In this document: positions 4,462 to 5,469 of the stretch, piece after piece
Numbering within the stretch: position 1 is the stretch's first letter
How the letters are laid out: the number at the start of each line of letters is the position of its first letter
Assembly: GCA_902466275.1 (NCBI GenBank)
Contig: CABQQJ010000073.1
Span: forward strand, 1 to 5,469
DNA from: an uncultured Veillonella sp.
GTDB taxonomy: Bacteria; Bacillota; Negativicutes; Veillonellales; Veillonellaceae
Reading direction: 5' to 3'
Length of the DNA stretch: 5,469 bases
Notes under the pieces: model-generated
Database searches by the model: none
What the model was told of the DNA's origin: nothing
Seen by the model: only the letters and a program-made list of their open reading frames with translations
Made by a program: the position numbers and the translations under genes

Positions 4462-5469
4462 ATGATTAAAGACGCATTATATGCAGTAACGCATGGTCAG
4501 GATTTATCCTACGACCTTGCTAAAGATACAATGAACAAAATTATGAGCGGCGATGTAGCCGAGGTTCCTATGGCTGGTTTCTTGTGTGCTCTTGCCGCAA
4601 AGGGCCCTACTGTAGATGAGGTTACGGCGTTTGCTGAGGTTATGCGCGAGAAGGCTGGTTCTGTACCTCATGAAGGTACTGTTGTGGAAATCGTAGGTAC
4701 TGGCGGTGACGAAGCTAATACGTTCAACATTTCTACTACATCTGGCTTTATCATTTCCGCAGCAGGTATTCCTGTAGCAAAGCATGGTAACCGCAGTGTA
4801 TCTAGTAAATGTGGTGCTGCTGACTTAATCGAAGCGTTGGGGGCTAAATTAGAGCTTAATGGTGAACAAAACGAGGCAGTGCTTAACAAAGCGAATATGT
4901 GCTTCATGTTTGCCCCTGTATACCACCAAGCTATGAAGTATGCAGGTCCTGTACGTAAAGCGTTGGGCGTTCGTACAGTATTTAACATCCTTGGACCCTT
5001 GGCAAATCCAGCGGGTGCTACGGTTGAGTTGATGGGCGTTTACGATAAATCCTTAGTAGAGCCATTGGCTCGCGTATTGGCTAACCTTGGCGTTAAACGC
5101 GGTGCTGTGGTGCATGGCTTTGACGGCCTTGATGAGATTACGGCTACCAATAAAACCTATGTATGCGAAATTAATAATGGTACTTTCATAAGCTACGAAT
5201 TAGATCCTAAAGAATATGGTTTCGAATATGCTGATAAAACCGAGCTTGAAGGTGGCGATGCTACGGTGAATGCTGAGATTACTCGCCGCGTTCTCGGTGG
5301 TGAGAAAGGCGGTAAACGCACTGCGGTTGTTCTTAACGCAGGCATGGCGATTTATCTTGCGAAAGACAGCATTACATTAGCAGAGGGCATTGAAGAGGCG
5401 AAACACATGATCGACTCTGGCAAGGCGCTTGCGACAATGGAACAGTTTGTGAAAGCAACCCAAGAGGTG
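4462..5469 (+). CDS. trpD: Anthranilate phosphoribosyltransferase (3' end cut by window)
   Basis: This enzyme transfers the phosphoribosyl group of PRPP to anthranilate, the second step of the pathway, in the cytoplasm. The window holds 336 codons without a stop. Family members are usually about 330-345 residues, so nearly the whole protein is present. The PRPP-binding GTGGD is at residues 79-83, followed by NIST at 89-92. KHGNR is at 107-111 in the segment leading to SSKCGAADLIEALG. R171 precedes TVFNILGPLANP (172-183), corresponding to the anthranilate-contacting arginine. The metal-binding pair D224-E225 lies in DGLDE. The start ATG has AGGAG six bases upstream. It is not fused to TrpG. 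The 518-base gap upstream removes any translational coupling to trpG, which is unusual for this gene pair. Confidence 0.96.
   Translation, partial: MIKDALYAVTHGQDLSYDLAKDTMNKIMSGDVAEVPMAGFLCALAAKGPTVDEVTAFAEVMREKAGSVPHEGTVVEIVGTGGDEANTFNISTTSGFIISAAGIPVAKHGNRSVSSKCGAADLIEALGAKLELNGEQNEAVLNKANMCFMFAPVYHQAMKYAGPVRKALGVRTVFNILGPLANPAGATVELMGVYDKSLVEPLARVLANLGVKRGAVVHGFDGLDEITATNKTYVCEINNGTFISYELDPKEYGFEYADKTELEGGDATVNAEITRRVLGGEKGGKRTAVVLNAGMAIYLAKDSITLAEGIEEAKHMIDSGKALATMEQFVKATQEV

Overview
The window looks like chromosomal DNA of a low-to-moderate GC member of the Bacillota. My best guess is a Negativicute close to Veillonella. This rests on an AT-rich background, strong AGGAGG-type ribosome binding sites and a tryptophan biosynthesis operon under T-box control (Bacillus uses TRAP instead). 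The genus is an inference from general character, not from a database match.

Layout. (1) Positions 1-240, minus strand: the N-terminal 80 codons of an MFS exporter of the MdtG/PmrA type, read out of the window to the left from a TTG start. (2) Positions 241-554: an AT-rich divergent intergenic region with a candidate promoter for the exporter, overlapped by an imperfect palindrome. (3) Positions 555-1508, plus strand: a membrane protein made of two DUF805 units in tandem. (4) Positions 1517-1880: a clear sigma-A promoter and a T-box leader with a UGG (Trp) specifier, a T-box sequence and an intrinsic terminator. (5) Positions 1908-3377 trpE, 3377-3943 trpG (the two overlap by one base), and 4462 to the window end trpD, lacking at most its last few codons.

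The trp genes work together. TrpE and TrpG form anthranilate synthase, with TrpG supplying ammonia from glutamine. TrpD then transfers the phosphoribosyl group to anthranilate. Uncharged tRNA-Trp should open the T-box attenuator, and tryptophan should also inhibit TrpE allosterically, because the known Trp-binding residues are present.

The most interesting part is the 518-base gap between trpG and trpD, where these genes normally abut or overlap. It holds two elements of nearly identical length (173 and 172 bases) in opposite orientation. They share a core of about 40 bases (CTCCAAGTGGCCACC, a GC-rich hairpin, then CGCCAAGTC). Outside the core the sequences differ, yet each copy is closed by its own long complementary arms, and the core hairpin carries a compensatory A-T to G-C change. 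This pattern fits a structure-conserved RNA or a mobile palindromic repeat. I do not recognise it as a named family. A separate 17-bp hairpin lies between the two elements, and a candidate extended -10 promoter for trpD lies inside the second.
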